Shown in pieces: positions 22,005 through 28,038 of a stretch of DNA of 28,038 bases; position 1 is the first letter of the stretch, and each line of letters starts with the position of its first letter. The notes beneath the pieces are model-generated. The model made no database searches, was not told where the DNA came from, and worked only from the letters and a program-made list of their open reading frames with translations. Source of the DNA: Desulfobacteraceae bacterium. Its GTDB lineage: Bacteria; Desulfobacterota; Syntrophobacteria; BM002. The stretch is from contig PPDG01000150.1 in NCBI GenBank assembly GCA_002899795.1, forward strand, positions 1 to 28,038, in the 5' to 3' direction. Both the position numbers and the translations under genes were made by a program.

Positions 22005-22025
22005 GTCCCGCTTTTTAAGCGGGAC
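22005..22025 (-). promoter_or_regulatory. Strong hairpin between rplI and dnaB
   Basis: GTCCCGCTT-TTT-AAGCGGGAC forms a perfect 9-bp stem. No T-run follows on the minus strand. The nearby perfect palindrome AGTGAGCTCACT (21986-21997) could add a second stem. Together they may lower dnaB output relative to the ribosomal genes; this is inference. Confidence 0.45.
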
Positions 22026-22040
22026 AGGGAGCTTCAATTC

Positions 22041-22487
22041 CTACTCTTCCTTTACGACCTGGACAGTAATTTCGGCTGTAACATCAGCATGAACCTTAAC
22101 AGGAACCTGGAATTCACCCAAGCTCTTGATAGGTTCATCTAGCTTAATTAATTTGCGTTCAATCTCTACACCCGCCTCTTCCAGAGCCTGGGATATATCA
22201 CTGACTGAGACAGAACCGTAGATTTTGTCCTCTTCCACAACCTTGCGGGCGAGGGTCAGGGTCAAGCCCCTGAATTTTTCGGCAAAACTCTCAGCGTCTT
22301 TGCGAATCAAATCTGCCTTTCGCATGATCAACTGTCTCTGGTGCTCAAGCTCCTTAAAATTCTTGCTGGTGGCCAGTACGGCTTTTCCCTGAGGGATAAG
22401 GTAGTTGCGACCATAGCCAGGGGCCACCTGGACTGTCTCACCCATTGTACCGAGCCTGGGAATATCTTCTTTCAGTATGACCTTCAT
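22041..22487 (-). CDS. rplI: 50S ribosomal protein L9
   Basis: A 148-residue L9, binding 23S rRNA at the base of the L1 stalk. The N-terminal rRNA-binding domain has MKVILKEDIPRLGTMG and the L9 signature VAPGYGRNYLIPQGKA. A long central helix (about 42-75) and the C-terminal domain (KIYGSVSVSDISQALEEAG) follow. The length is typical. GGAGG stands about 8 nt before the ATG. It lies between rpsR and dnaB in the same direction, with 231 nt to rpsR in which I see no gene. Confidence 0.98.
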   Translation of the reverse strand: MKVILKEDIPRLGTMGETVQVAPGYGRNYLIPQGKAVLATSKNFKELEHQRQLIMRKADLIRKDAESFAEKFRGLTLTLARKVVEEDKIYGSVSVSDISQALEEAGVEIERKLIKLDEPIKSLGEFQVPVKVHADVTAEITVQVVKEE

Positions 22488-22718
22488 CGAAAAAACCTCC
22501 GTTCCAGGATGACCAGGATTATCGGCCTCCAGAAAACCGAATGCCTGACGAAACGACTTTGAGCACCCTACGTGGCTGGGTCCGACTCTCAGCGGTCACT
22601 GGAGCGTTTTGAAGCTGGCTCAAAAACTGAATTGGACAAAACGAATGCGATGATTGGGTTGACTGCGAACAAGACCAAATCTCAATGCAAGAACTTTACA
22701 GAACGAGAAGTTACTCCG
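22488..22718. other. Gap between rpsR and rplI
   Basis: There are 231 bases on the minus-strand operon without a convincing ORF. In some relatives a membrane protein gene of the DUF2232 type sits here; no remnant was recognised. Confidence 0.35.
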
Positions 22719-22964
22719 CTAGTGCGGCTGAATGGTCGTGTATGGCATCAAGGCAATGTGCCTGGCTCTTTTTACAGCCAGGGTTACTTGCCTCTGGTGT
22801 CGGGCACAGTTGCCAGAAATCCGCCGGGGGATTATTTTTCCTCGCTCCGTAATAAAATATTTCAGTTGTTTTGCATCCTTATAATCAATTTTCAGCTTTG
22901 AGTCTGCACAGAATCGACAAACCTTCCGCCGTGGGAATGCTCGCCTTCTTCTCCTGTCATACAC
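22719..22964 (-). CDS. rpsR: 30S ribosomal protein S18
   Basis: An 81-residue S18. It begins with a block of arginines (YDRRRRRAFPRRKVCRFC), followed by IDYKDAKQLKYFITERGKIIPRRISG, the S18 signature, and NCARHQRQVTLAVKRARHIALMPY at the end. Cys16 and Cys19, with Cys53, resemble the zinc-type (C+) S18. The start is GTG at 22964, preceded by GGGAGGAG at 6 nt. It follows rpsF by 34 nt; S6 and S18 bind each other in the 30S platform. Confidence 0.97.
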   Translation of the reverse strand: MYDRRRRRAFPRRKVCRFCADSKLKIDYKDAKQLKYFITERGKIIPRRISGNCARHQRQVTLAVKRARHIALMPYTTIQPH

Positions 22965-22998
22965 TGTTTACTCCTCCCTGATTTGAGCTGCTGACCCC

Positions 22999-23409
22999 TT
23001 ACGATTCCTCTTTTGCGCTTTCCTCAGCCTCAGGAGGCTGAGCTTCTTCTTCAGGGGTCTCAACTGATTCTGTTTCCTCTGGAGGCTCGGACTTTGCTGG
23101 CTCAATGCTCTCGGGGTCCACCTCATCTGCGAGTTTCACCGTCAGGTACTTCAAGACCCGATCGTCAAGCCTCATGTTTCGTTCAATCTCAGAAACGATA
23201 TCCGCTGAGCCCACATAATCCATCAACACATAATAGCCCTTATTCTGTTTCTTGACACTATAGGCCAGTTTCTTTTTACCCTGCTCGTCGTAAGAGGTCA
23301 CAATGCCGTTCATACCAGAGACCACACCTTTAATCTTGGTGGCAACAGCTTTGAGGTCTTCTTCGGAACTGTCTGGATTGACAATAAAGAGTGTCTCGTA
23401 TTGACGCAT
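22999..23409 (-). CDS. rpsF: 30S ribosomal protein S6
   Basis: A 136-residue S6. The ferredoxin-like fold covers residues 1-97 (MRQYETLFIVNPDSSEEDL, KKLAYSVKKQNKGYYVLMDY, RNMRLDDRVLKYLTVKL). A C-terminal tail of nearly 40 acidic and proline-rich residues follows (EPAKSEPPEETESVETPEEE onward), longer than in many species and of the kind RimK glutamylation extends in enterobacteria. The ATG follows AAAGGAG. It is the first gene of the ribosomal cluster, with a promoter-like pair upstream. Confidence 0.97.
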   Translation of the reverse strand: MRQYETLFIVNPDSSEEDLKAVATKIKGVVSGMNGIVTSYDEQGKKKLAYSVKKQNKGYYVLMDYVGSADIVSEIERNMRLDDRVLKYLTVKLADEVDPESIEPAKSEPPEETESVETPEEEAQPPEAEESAKEES

Positions 23410-23505
23410 ACCGGACTCCTTTCGGGTTAACAGCCCCGGCCCTCACACCGGAGCAAGGAGTTAGAGGTGAAAGCTAAAGATCTAGTTTGCTAGATAAGGC
23501 GAGGA

Positions 23506-23534
23506 TCAATACCACATGGCCTGTAGATAGTCAA
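23506..23534 (-). promoter_or_regulatory. Candidate promoter of the rpsF operon
   Basis: Minus strand: TTGACT (23529-23534), 17-nt spacer, TATTGA (23506-23511). The leader of about 90 nt contains a hairpin ATCTAG-CAAA-CTAGAT (23480-23495) and CCGG-TGTGAGGG-CCGG further down. Confidence 0.5.
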
Positions 23535-23603
23535 GCACAAACTCATAAATGGCAGTAGGCACTAAGCACTACTCTGATTCTATTTTGTGCCTAGTTCCTC
23601 TGC

Positions 23604-23939
23604 TCATCTGAGACTTCCGCGATCTTCATCGCTTATGGCAGTAAACTGAATCCCCGTTCCAAAAAGGCCGTTTTTCAGCTCCTCCGTATGAACCACCTCC
23701 CCCTTTGCGGTGATGATTCTGTCCTCAATTGCTATATCCATCTCCAACTCTGTGCCATCGGCCAGCTTCCTGTGTGTTTCCACCTTGACACCGCCTTCGC
23801 TTACGTCGAGAGTCCGACCAATGGACACGATGTATTGTTGTTCTTCACCCTTCCTTGGAGTGTAGGAAGTCAGGTTGAGGGAACGAATGCGACGACTCGA
23901 TCTTTTTTCTCTCACGCTTTCCAAATCACGGTCACTCAT
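23604..23939 (-). CDS. PilZ-domain protein
   Basis: A 111-residue single-domain PilZ protein, the usual cyclic-di-GMP receptor fold. Both binding motifs are visible: RxxxR as RSSRR (residues 13-17) and DxSxxG as DVSEGG (45-50). GxxL-type strands follow (KGEVVHTEEL, FGTGIQFTAI). The SD GGGAGGAG lies 6 nt before the ATG. There is no output domain, so it probably acts by binding a partner, for example in motility or surface polymer control; this is inference. It is divergent from the lipoprotein gene and about 195 nt ahead of the rpsF leader. Confidence 0.9.
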   Translation of the reverse strand: MSDRDLESVREKRSSRRIRSLNLTSYTPRKGEEQQYIVSIGRTLDVSEGGVKVETHRKLADGTELEMDIAIEDRIITAKGEVVHTEELKNGLFGTGIQFTAISDEDRGSLR

Positions 23940-24134
23940 AAGTGCTCCTCCCTAACCAGTATAACTCACGCAAACGCTGGTTTCGTGAATTATATCCTTT
24001 TCCCTCTTATACAGGCTAGCCGAAGAGGGTGCAAATGCTTTTTTCGGGCCATCTTCCGCGTTGGCTCGCTTGCGCAAGCTAAATGTTTCATGCTATTTTG
24101 TATCCTAGTAGTAACCCTTTGTGAGGGCTATTCC

Positions 24135-24809
24135 ATGAAGAGAAAACTGATCTTTGCAGCGATCCTCTGCCTGTTCCTCCAAAGTGGCTGCTATGTGAGC
24201 ACCAATCTCAAGGTTAAGAACCGCCAACTCCCTGCTGACTTCTCCGCCCCGGTTCTCGTCATCACCCTCCAAGAAAAGACGAATCTGGGTCAGGAGTACT
24301 TGACTCTGCTGGAGCAGGGCATCCTGCAGGCTCTCACCGAGAAAGGCATCAATTCTGTCACCCTAAACCAGGCCGCAGATAAATCTGAACAAGACAGCAC
24401 CACCGAACTGCTTCTCCAAAACGATTACCGGGCTCTTTTGAAAATCGTTATTGACTCGTGGGGATCTCGATCTGAAGTTTTACAAGACCCGGTCCCCCCT
24501 TCGGTTGAAAGCATCCAAACAGACCGCGACTCCTCTTTCTATCCACCCGGTGCCATTGGTGGGGGGGAGCAGCAACCTGGTCCCACGAGTAGCTACAAAG
24601 AAGTAGCAATGAGTGCCTACCTTACGGACCTGCGAACCAATCGAATCGTTTGGTCCGGTCGGGTAAATGCCAGACCCGCCGTGGTAGGCCGATCATGCCT
24701 TTACCACCGCTTCAACCGTAATCTCGAATATGACGAACTGGCCGGACGCTGCTTCCGAAAAATTGCCAAAGAACTCGGTCACATGTGGCCCAAGGAATCA
24801 GAAAAATAG
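24135..24809 (+). CDS. Predicted outer-membrane lipoprotein of unknown function
   Basis: A 224-residue protein with a lipoprotein signal: MKRKLIFAAILCLFLQSGC, lipidated at Cys19. The mature part has an alternating beta/helix pattern (APVLVITLQEK, a helix TLLEQGILQALTEKG, then YRALLKIVIDSW) and the strand pair VAMSAYLTDLRTNRIVWSG. This resembles the LpoB/CsgG-like fold of peptidoglycan-synthase activators, but similarity is by pattern only. A Pro/Gly-rich segment (PPGAIGGGEQQPGPTSS) interrupts it. The frame is open upstream to 23688, but the signal peptide fixes the ATG at 24135; GAGGG lies 7-8 nt before. It is convergent with the epimerase gene. Confidence 0.75.
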   Translation: MKRKLIFAAILCLFLQSGCYVSTNLKVKNRQLPADFSAPVLVITLQEKTNLGQEYLTLLEQGILQALTEKGINSVTLNQAADKSEQDSTTELLLQNDYRALLKIVIDSWGSRSEVLQDPVPPSVESIQTDRDSSFYPPGAIGGGEQQPGPTSSYKEVAMSAYLTDLRTNRIVWSGRVNARPAVVGRSCLYHRFNRNLEYDELAGRCFRKIAKELGHMWPKESEK

Positions 24810-24810
24810 A

Positions 24811-24838
24811 AAAAAGACAATTGAGGAATTCCTCAATT
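24811..24838 (-). terminator. Palindromic terminator of the epimerase gene
   Basis: The perfect 20-bp palindrome AATTGAGGAATTCCTCAATT (24819-24838) overlaps the epimerase stop. On the minus strand it is followed by GTCTTTTTTC. It can also form on the plus strand after the lipoprotein gene. Confidence 0.65.
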
Positions 24839-25793
24839 AAACACCATAGAAGGATCGGTACCAGTGGATGAAATGCTCTATGCCTTCTTCTATTCCGGTA
24901 CTTGGCTGAAACCCCAAACCTTCCTGGCTCTCCCTAATGTCCGCATAGGTCTCGGCCACATCTCCAGGCTGCATGGGCAGCAATTTCTTGTCGGCCTCTT
25001 TCTCTAATGCCTTCTCAATACATTCAATGAAATAGAGAAGATCCACTGCCCTTGAGTTGCCCAGATTGTAAATGGCATATGGGACAGGGCGGTCCAGACT
25101 GGCCACAACGCCCTGAACGATATCGTCGATGTAGGTGAAGTCTCGTTTCATCTTGCCGTAGTTGTATACCTCAATGGGCATGCCGCTCAGAATCGCCCGC
25201 GTAAAGATAAACAACGCCATGTCCGGTCTTCCCCAGGGCCCATAGACAGTAAAAAATCGAAGCCCTGAACAAGGCAGATCGTAAAGATGACTGTAGGTAT
25301 GCGCTACAAGTTCATTGGCTTTCTTGGTAGCGGCGTAAAGTGAAATTGGGTGATCCACCCTGTCTTTGACACTGAATGGAACTTTCTCGTTGCTACCATA
25401 AACCGAAGAAGACGAAGCATAGACAAAATTCTCCACTTCATGCTCTTTTGACAGGTGGATCAGATTGAGGAACCCTTCCATGTTTGAGCTCTGGTAGGCG
25501 AATGGATTGAGCAGTGAATAGCGAACACCTGCCTGGGCCGCCATATTGCACACTACCTGAATGGAATGATCAGCAAAAACCCTGGCAAGTCCATCCAAAT
25601 TGGCAAGATCTTCCTTGTAGAAGATAAACTGTTCGTTGTCTTCCAGGAGACCGAGCCGGGCCTCTTTCAGAGAGACGTCGTAGTAGTCATTGAGATTGTC
25701 CAGACCAATCACCCGATCTCCCCGCTCTAGCAGGGCTCGGCTTACGTGGAAGCCGATGAAACCTGCTGCCCCAGTGACCAAATAGGTCTTCAA
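24837..25793 (-). CDS. NAD-dependent epimerase, probable UDP-glucuronate 4-epimerase
   Basis: A 318-residue extended short-chain dehydrogenase. The NAD site is TGAAGFIG (residues 7-14). The GAE-like stretch GLDNLNDYYDVSLKEARL, the catalytic SSSSVYG and YAATK (Tyr153, Lys157), and RFFTVYGPWGRPDMALFIFT match UDP-glucuronate/galacturonate epimerases used for capsule, LPS or exopolysaccharide sugars. The length is typical. The start is TTG at 25793, supported by AAGGAGG 8 nt upstream. The gene stands alone, with no glycosyltransferase neighbours in the window. Confidence 0.9.
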   Translation of the reverse strand: MKTYLVTGAAGFIGFHVSRALLERGDRVIGLDNLNDYYDVSLKEARLGLLEDNEQFIFYKEDLANLDGLARVFADHSIQVVCNMAAQAGVRYSLLNPFAYQSSNMEGFLNLIHLSKEHEVENFVYASSSSVYGSNEKVPFSVKDRVDHPISLYAATKKANELVAHTYSHLYDLPCSGLRFFTVYGPWGRPDMALFIFTRAILSGMPIEVYNYGKMKRDFTYIDDIVQGVVASLDRPVPYAIYNLGNSRAVDLLYFIECIEKALEKEADKKLLPMQPGDVAETYADIRESQEGLGFQPSTGIEEGIEHFIHWYRSFYGV

Positions 25794-25890
25794 CGAAGTC
25801 CCTCCTTACCTTTCGTCCCCACTGCCTTCAGGCCTCTGTGTTCCGTCCGAGCATCATAGACAGTGGGCCATTATCCCCATTAAATTGTCC

Positions 25891-25919
25891 TTGCCAGGAT
25901 TACCATGGTGTGCTATCTA
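25891..25919 (+). promoter_or_regulatory. Candidate promoter upstream of tRNA-His
   Basis: TTGCCA (25891-25896) and TATCTA (25914-25919) are 17 nt apart, with TGC before the -10 (extended type). The -10 hexamer is imperfect. Confidence 0.4.
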
Positions 25920-25927
25920 AAACGCAA

Positions 25928-25951
25928 GGCAGGCACGAGCCTGCCCTTTTT
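25928..25951 (+). terminator. Hairpin-plus-T-run between promoter and tRNA-His
   Basis: GGCAGGC-ACGA-GCCTGCC forms a perfect 7-bp stem followed by CTTTTT. It has the form of an intrinsic terminator on the plus strand but lies 5 nt before tRNA-His. No plus-strand gene precedes it. It could be an attenuator, a processing signal or part of a small repeat. Confidence 0.55.
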
Positions 25952-25955
25952 GGTG

Positions 25956-26032
25956 GTGGGTGTAGCTCAGTCGGTTAGAGCACCGGGTTGTGGCCCCGGA
26001 GGTCGAGGGTTCGATTCCCTTCACTCACCCCA
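25956..26032 (+). tRNA. tRNA-His(GTG)
   Basis: A 77-nt tRNA with encoded CCA. The acceptor GTGGGTG pairs with CACTCAC (one G-U), and position 73 is C. G at 25955 supplies the extra G-1 typical of tRNA-His. The anticodon stem-loop CCGGG-TTGTGGC-CCCGG gives anticodon GTG. The D-arm GCTCAGTCGGTTAGAGC and T-loop GTTCGATTC are normal. Confidence 0.97.
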
Positions 26033-26049
26033 TTCTGCACCAAGGTGCC

Positions 26050-26220
26050 GCATAGCGCCAAGCGCACGGCGCAGAGCGTTAAATTATCCCTCCAGTTGAC
26101 CAAGCTCCGGATAACCTCAACTTGGATTCTCCTTACATCTAATCCCAGCATCACTCTTCTGCAGCCTCAATTGAGTTTAGTCTTAGCGCTATGCGCTCTA
26201 CGCTCTGCTCTTTGCGCTAC
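26050..26220. repeat. GCGC-rich inverted repeat arms flanking a spacer
   Basis: The left arm GCATAGCGCCAAGCGCACGG (about 26049) and the right arm AGCGCTATGCGCTCTACGCT (about 26186 onward) are imperfect complements, with about 110 bases between them. It lies between tRNA-His and the TPR gene end. No gene is seen. Confidence 0.45.
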
Positions 26221-27197
26221 CGACACAGCGGAGATTCCCAGAAATCATCCGGAGGCACGAGAAGGCCCTCATAAGGCTCTAGAGACTCAGGCACTTCTCC
26301 CTGTGCTTTATTGGTTTCCAGCAACTCGTAAAGCTGGCTCACCTTTTCCGTTTTCCCCAGGGCGCCGTAAAGGCGGATGGCGCGATCAAGATCGAGGAAG
26401 GCTTTTTCCCACAACTGCTGTTGCTGACGCAGCCGACCAATTTGTTCCAAGTCCTGGGCAATTCCAATCGTATTTTCGGCAGCTTTGTCAATTTCCAGAG
26501 CCCGGCTAAGTTGCTTTTCAGCCCTGGCGAAGTCACCCTGAGCCTCTGCTACCAGGCCAAGCTGCATATGGGAGTTGGCCATGGTTGGCTTATAACCGCT
26601 GCTCTCTGCTCTGGCTAGGGCCCGCTTGAGCAGCGACTCCGCCTCTTCAAGCCGTCCCTGCTTCCGTCTGAGCATACCAAGATTATTCAGATGCATTGCG
26701 AAACCGCTTTTCTGGGGATTGTTCTTAGCTACAACCAGCGCCTTTTCCCATAACTCTTCGGCCTCCTGGTAGCGTCCCGCCTTGAAGGCCAAACTCCCCA
26801 GGTTACCCAATGCAAAAGCCTCCTCTCTGGCACTTTTGAGCAGGTCGTTGAACTCCAGTGCTTTTTGCAGGTGTTCACCGGCCTCTACATAGTGGCCTTG
26901 AACCAACGCCACTGCACCCAGGTTATTATAGGCTCGAACCATTTCTTCCAGATCATCCACCAAACGGCTGGCTTCCAACGCCTGGGAAAAGTAACGCTCG
27001 GCCCGCCCAAAACATCCGCGTTGAAACCAGTAACTTCCTTCAGCTGCCAACCGTTTGACCTCAGTGAGCCGGGGCGGAAGCGTATTCTTGGGGCCACCAC
27101 CACAAGCCACCACTAGTGTCAGCAACAAGGCTCCTAGAGCAAGGAGAACGGCTTTTCTTTTCTTGCGACCGACCCTATAGCTGGCATGGACAAACAT
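26217..27197 (-). CDS. TPR-repeat lipoprotein
   Basis: A 326-residue protein with a lipoprotein signal (basic GRKKRK, a hydrophobic stretch, LVVAC with Cys32). It is followed by about six tetratricopeptide repeats (for example MVRAYNNLGAVALVQGHYVE, FALGNLGSLAFKAGRYQEAE, AMHLNNLGMLRRKQGRLEEA), which make a protein-binding solenoid. It is probably anchored in the periplasmic face of a membrane. The ATG at 27197 overlaps the TGA of the MCE gene (TGATG), implying translational coupling and a role as accessory subunit of the same transporter; the pairing is seen in the sequence, the role is inference. Confidence 0.88.
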   Translation of the reverse strand: MFVHASYRVGRKKRKAVLLALGALLLTLVVACGGGPKNTLPPRLTEVKRLAAEGSYWFQRGCFGRAERYFSQALEASRLVDDLEEMVRAYNNLGAVALVQGHYVEAGEHLQKALEFNDLLKSAREEAFALGNLGSLAFKAGRYQEAEELWEKALVVAKNNPQKSGFAMHLNNLGMLRRKQGRLEEAESLLKRALARAESSGYKPTMANSHMQLGLVAEAQGDFARAEKQLSRALEIDKAAENTIGIAQDLEQIGRLRQQQQLWEKAFLDLDRAIRLYGALGKTEKVSQLYELLETNKAQGEVPESLEPYEGLLVPPDDFWESPLCR

Positions 27198-28038
27198 CAG
27201 TTTTGACCTCCTCTTATTTCGAGGCCGTGGGTTTCTGAGTCGGGAGGCGGTGGCAAATTAGGGCGAATGAGGAAGTTCTCTTTCACTGAATCCAAGATGC
27301 GATTAACTTCCTGCATCCCTTCTCTCGCCTGAGCACTGATTTCGGGCACCTCGGTCATAACCTTCTCCAGGATGACCTGTACCTTGAGCAGCCTATCCAA
27401 AAGTTCCTGGGTTTTGTCAACCATTTCCGGGCCCTCGCGCGTTGCCTTCTCCAAATGCTCAGAACCCTTCTCAATATTGACGCCTGCCCGGACAAGGTAG
27501 TCGGCCGTCTCCTGGAGGGTCGCAACAAACGTATCCATGTGCTCGTACAGTTCATCACTCTTTATGAGCCGACCAAGTGAGCCTTCGCCGGCTTCAACAG
27601 TGCCTGTTATCTGCTGGAGATTGCTGAAGGTCCCGAAAAACGGTCCTTTCGGATCCTTGAGTTGATCCGTGATCAGCGCCAGATCCTCTAAAATCTTACC
27701 AATGTGCTCCAGTTTCGCTCCAATCTCGTACTGTTCCAAATACTCGGTGAATTTTTTCTTTTCTTTGGTAGGGATCAGGCCCTCGGGTGGAATGACAGCT
27801 GCCTTTGAAGTACCAGGTCTGATATTAATGTACTCGCTCCCGATAACTGTCGGACTTTCCACAGTGGCCACACTATTGGCTCGAATACGAGAGGCATACT
27901 CGGCCAATACCTTGACCTGAACCTTGACCTTGTTGCCTGTCGTCAGTAGCACATCCGTCACGCTGCCGATATCCGTTCCTAAAAGCTTTACCCGCGAGCC
28001 AGAGACAAGATTATAACCTTCTTCGAAGGCGGTGTAAT
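27197..28038 (-). CDS. MCE-domain (MlaD-type) lipid transport protein, 5' end outside the window
   Basis: The visible 280 residues lack the N-terminus; the frame runs unbroken to base 28038. The MCE fold is seen at the visible N-terminal side (GYNLVSGSRVKLLGTDIGSV, then VKVQVKVLAEYASRIRANS and IGSEYINIRPG). A long helical, coiled-coil-like region follows (about 27300-27700: LEHIGKILEDLALITDQL, then MVDKTQELLDRLLKVQVILE), then a Pro-rich tail. MlaD-type proteins form a periplasmic ring that feeds lipids to an MlaE/MlaF ABC transporter; those genes would be expected just beyond the right edge. The GTG at 27961 is internal, not the start. It is coupled to the TPR lipoprotein by a 1-nt overlap. 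Confidence 0.9.
   Translation of the reverse strand, partial: YTAFEEGYNLVSGSRVKLLGTDIGSVTDVLLTTGNKVKVQVKVLAEYASRIRANSVATVESPTVIGSEYINIRPGTSKAAVIPPEGLIPTKEKKKFTEYLEQYEIGAKLEHIGKILEDLALITDQLKDPKGPFFGTFSNLQQITGTVEAGEGSLGRLIKSDELYEHMDTFVATLQETADYLVRAGVNIEKGSEHLEKATREGPEMVDKTQELLDRLLKVQVILEKVMTEVPEISAQAREGMQEVNRILDSVKENFLIRPNLPPPPDSETHGLEIRGGQN

Noticed and set aside
23688..24134. Upstream extension of the lipoprotein frame
   Set aside because: It would overlap the PilZ gene antisense and bury the lipoprotein signal peptide that clearly starts at 24135.

Overview
The window looks like chromosomal DNA of an anaerobic Desulfobacterota-type (former Deltaproteobacteria) bacterium. This is inferred from gene content: a NIL-domain ferredoxin, a long-form HflX with an N-terminal extension, GTP-type PEP carboxykinase, an exported isoaspartyl methyltransferase, an MCE/TPR-lipoprotein pair, and a YVTN propeller with a CFI-box-like tail. 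The many inverted-repeat intergenic elements also fit. No phage, insertion sequence with transposase, or CRISPR array is visible. Most of the window is housekeeping DNA, and the novelty is in small genes, start regions and repeats.

Layout. 1-3026: a tightly overlapping operon of NIL ferredoxin, mnmA and mtaB, all linked to Fe-S or sulfur chemistry. It is followed by a nitroreductase (minus) and pckG (plus). 6036-6580: a gap that holds a candidate small RNA and an overlooked 44-residue cysteine-rich protein gene (minus) with its own Shine-Dalgarno (SD) sequence and terminator. 6645-10177: exported Pcm and a large membrane protein with a spermidine-synthase-like centre. 10245-13447: serA (minus), a small unknown gene (plus), a DUF2784-type membrane protein and a stand-alone cyclic-nucleotide-binding protein (both minus). 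13587-16131: a lower-GC accessory stretch with a secreted seven-bladed YVTN propeller protein and about 1 kb of non-coding DNA rich in repeats. 16132-18936: tRNA-Leu(CAG) with promoter and tandem terminators, then ribF and hflX, which converge. 19045-23409: a PaaK-type ligase and the rpsF-rpsR-rplI-dnaB replication/translation cluster (minus). 23604-25793: PilZ protein, lipoprotein and UDP-glucuronate epimerase. 25794-28038: tRNA-His, then a TPR lipoprotein coupled to an MCE-domain protein that runs off the right edge.

The most unusual signals follow. (1) A 178-bp foldback element (3991-4168) has 18-bp perfect terminal inverted repeats and CTAA flanks. Its right half recurs at 1-116 and relics occur elsewhere, and both good copies stop exactly 11 nt before a start codon. 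(2) A cysteine-rich mini-protein gene lies at 6254-6388. (3) hflX has a conserved N-terminus but no ATG, GTG or TTG to start it, only an ATC after a good SD; the membrane protein at about 7685 shows the same pattern. (4) The propeller gene has a G8 tract that decides whether an upstream ATG is in frame, and a one-base frameshift in a C5 run that cuts its C-terminal anchor. (5) A candidate small RNA follows pckG.
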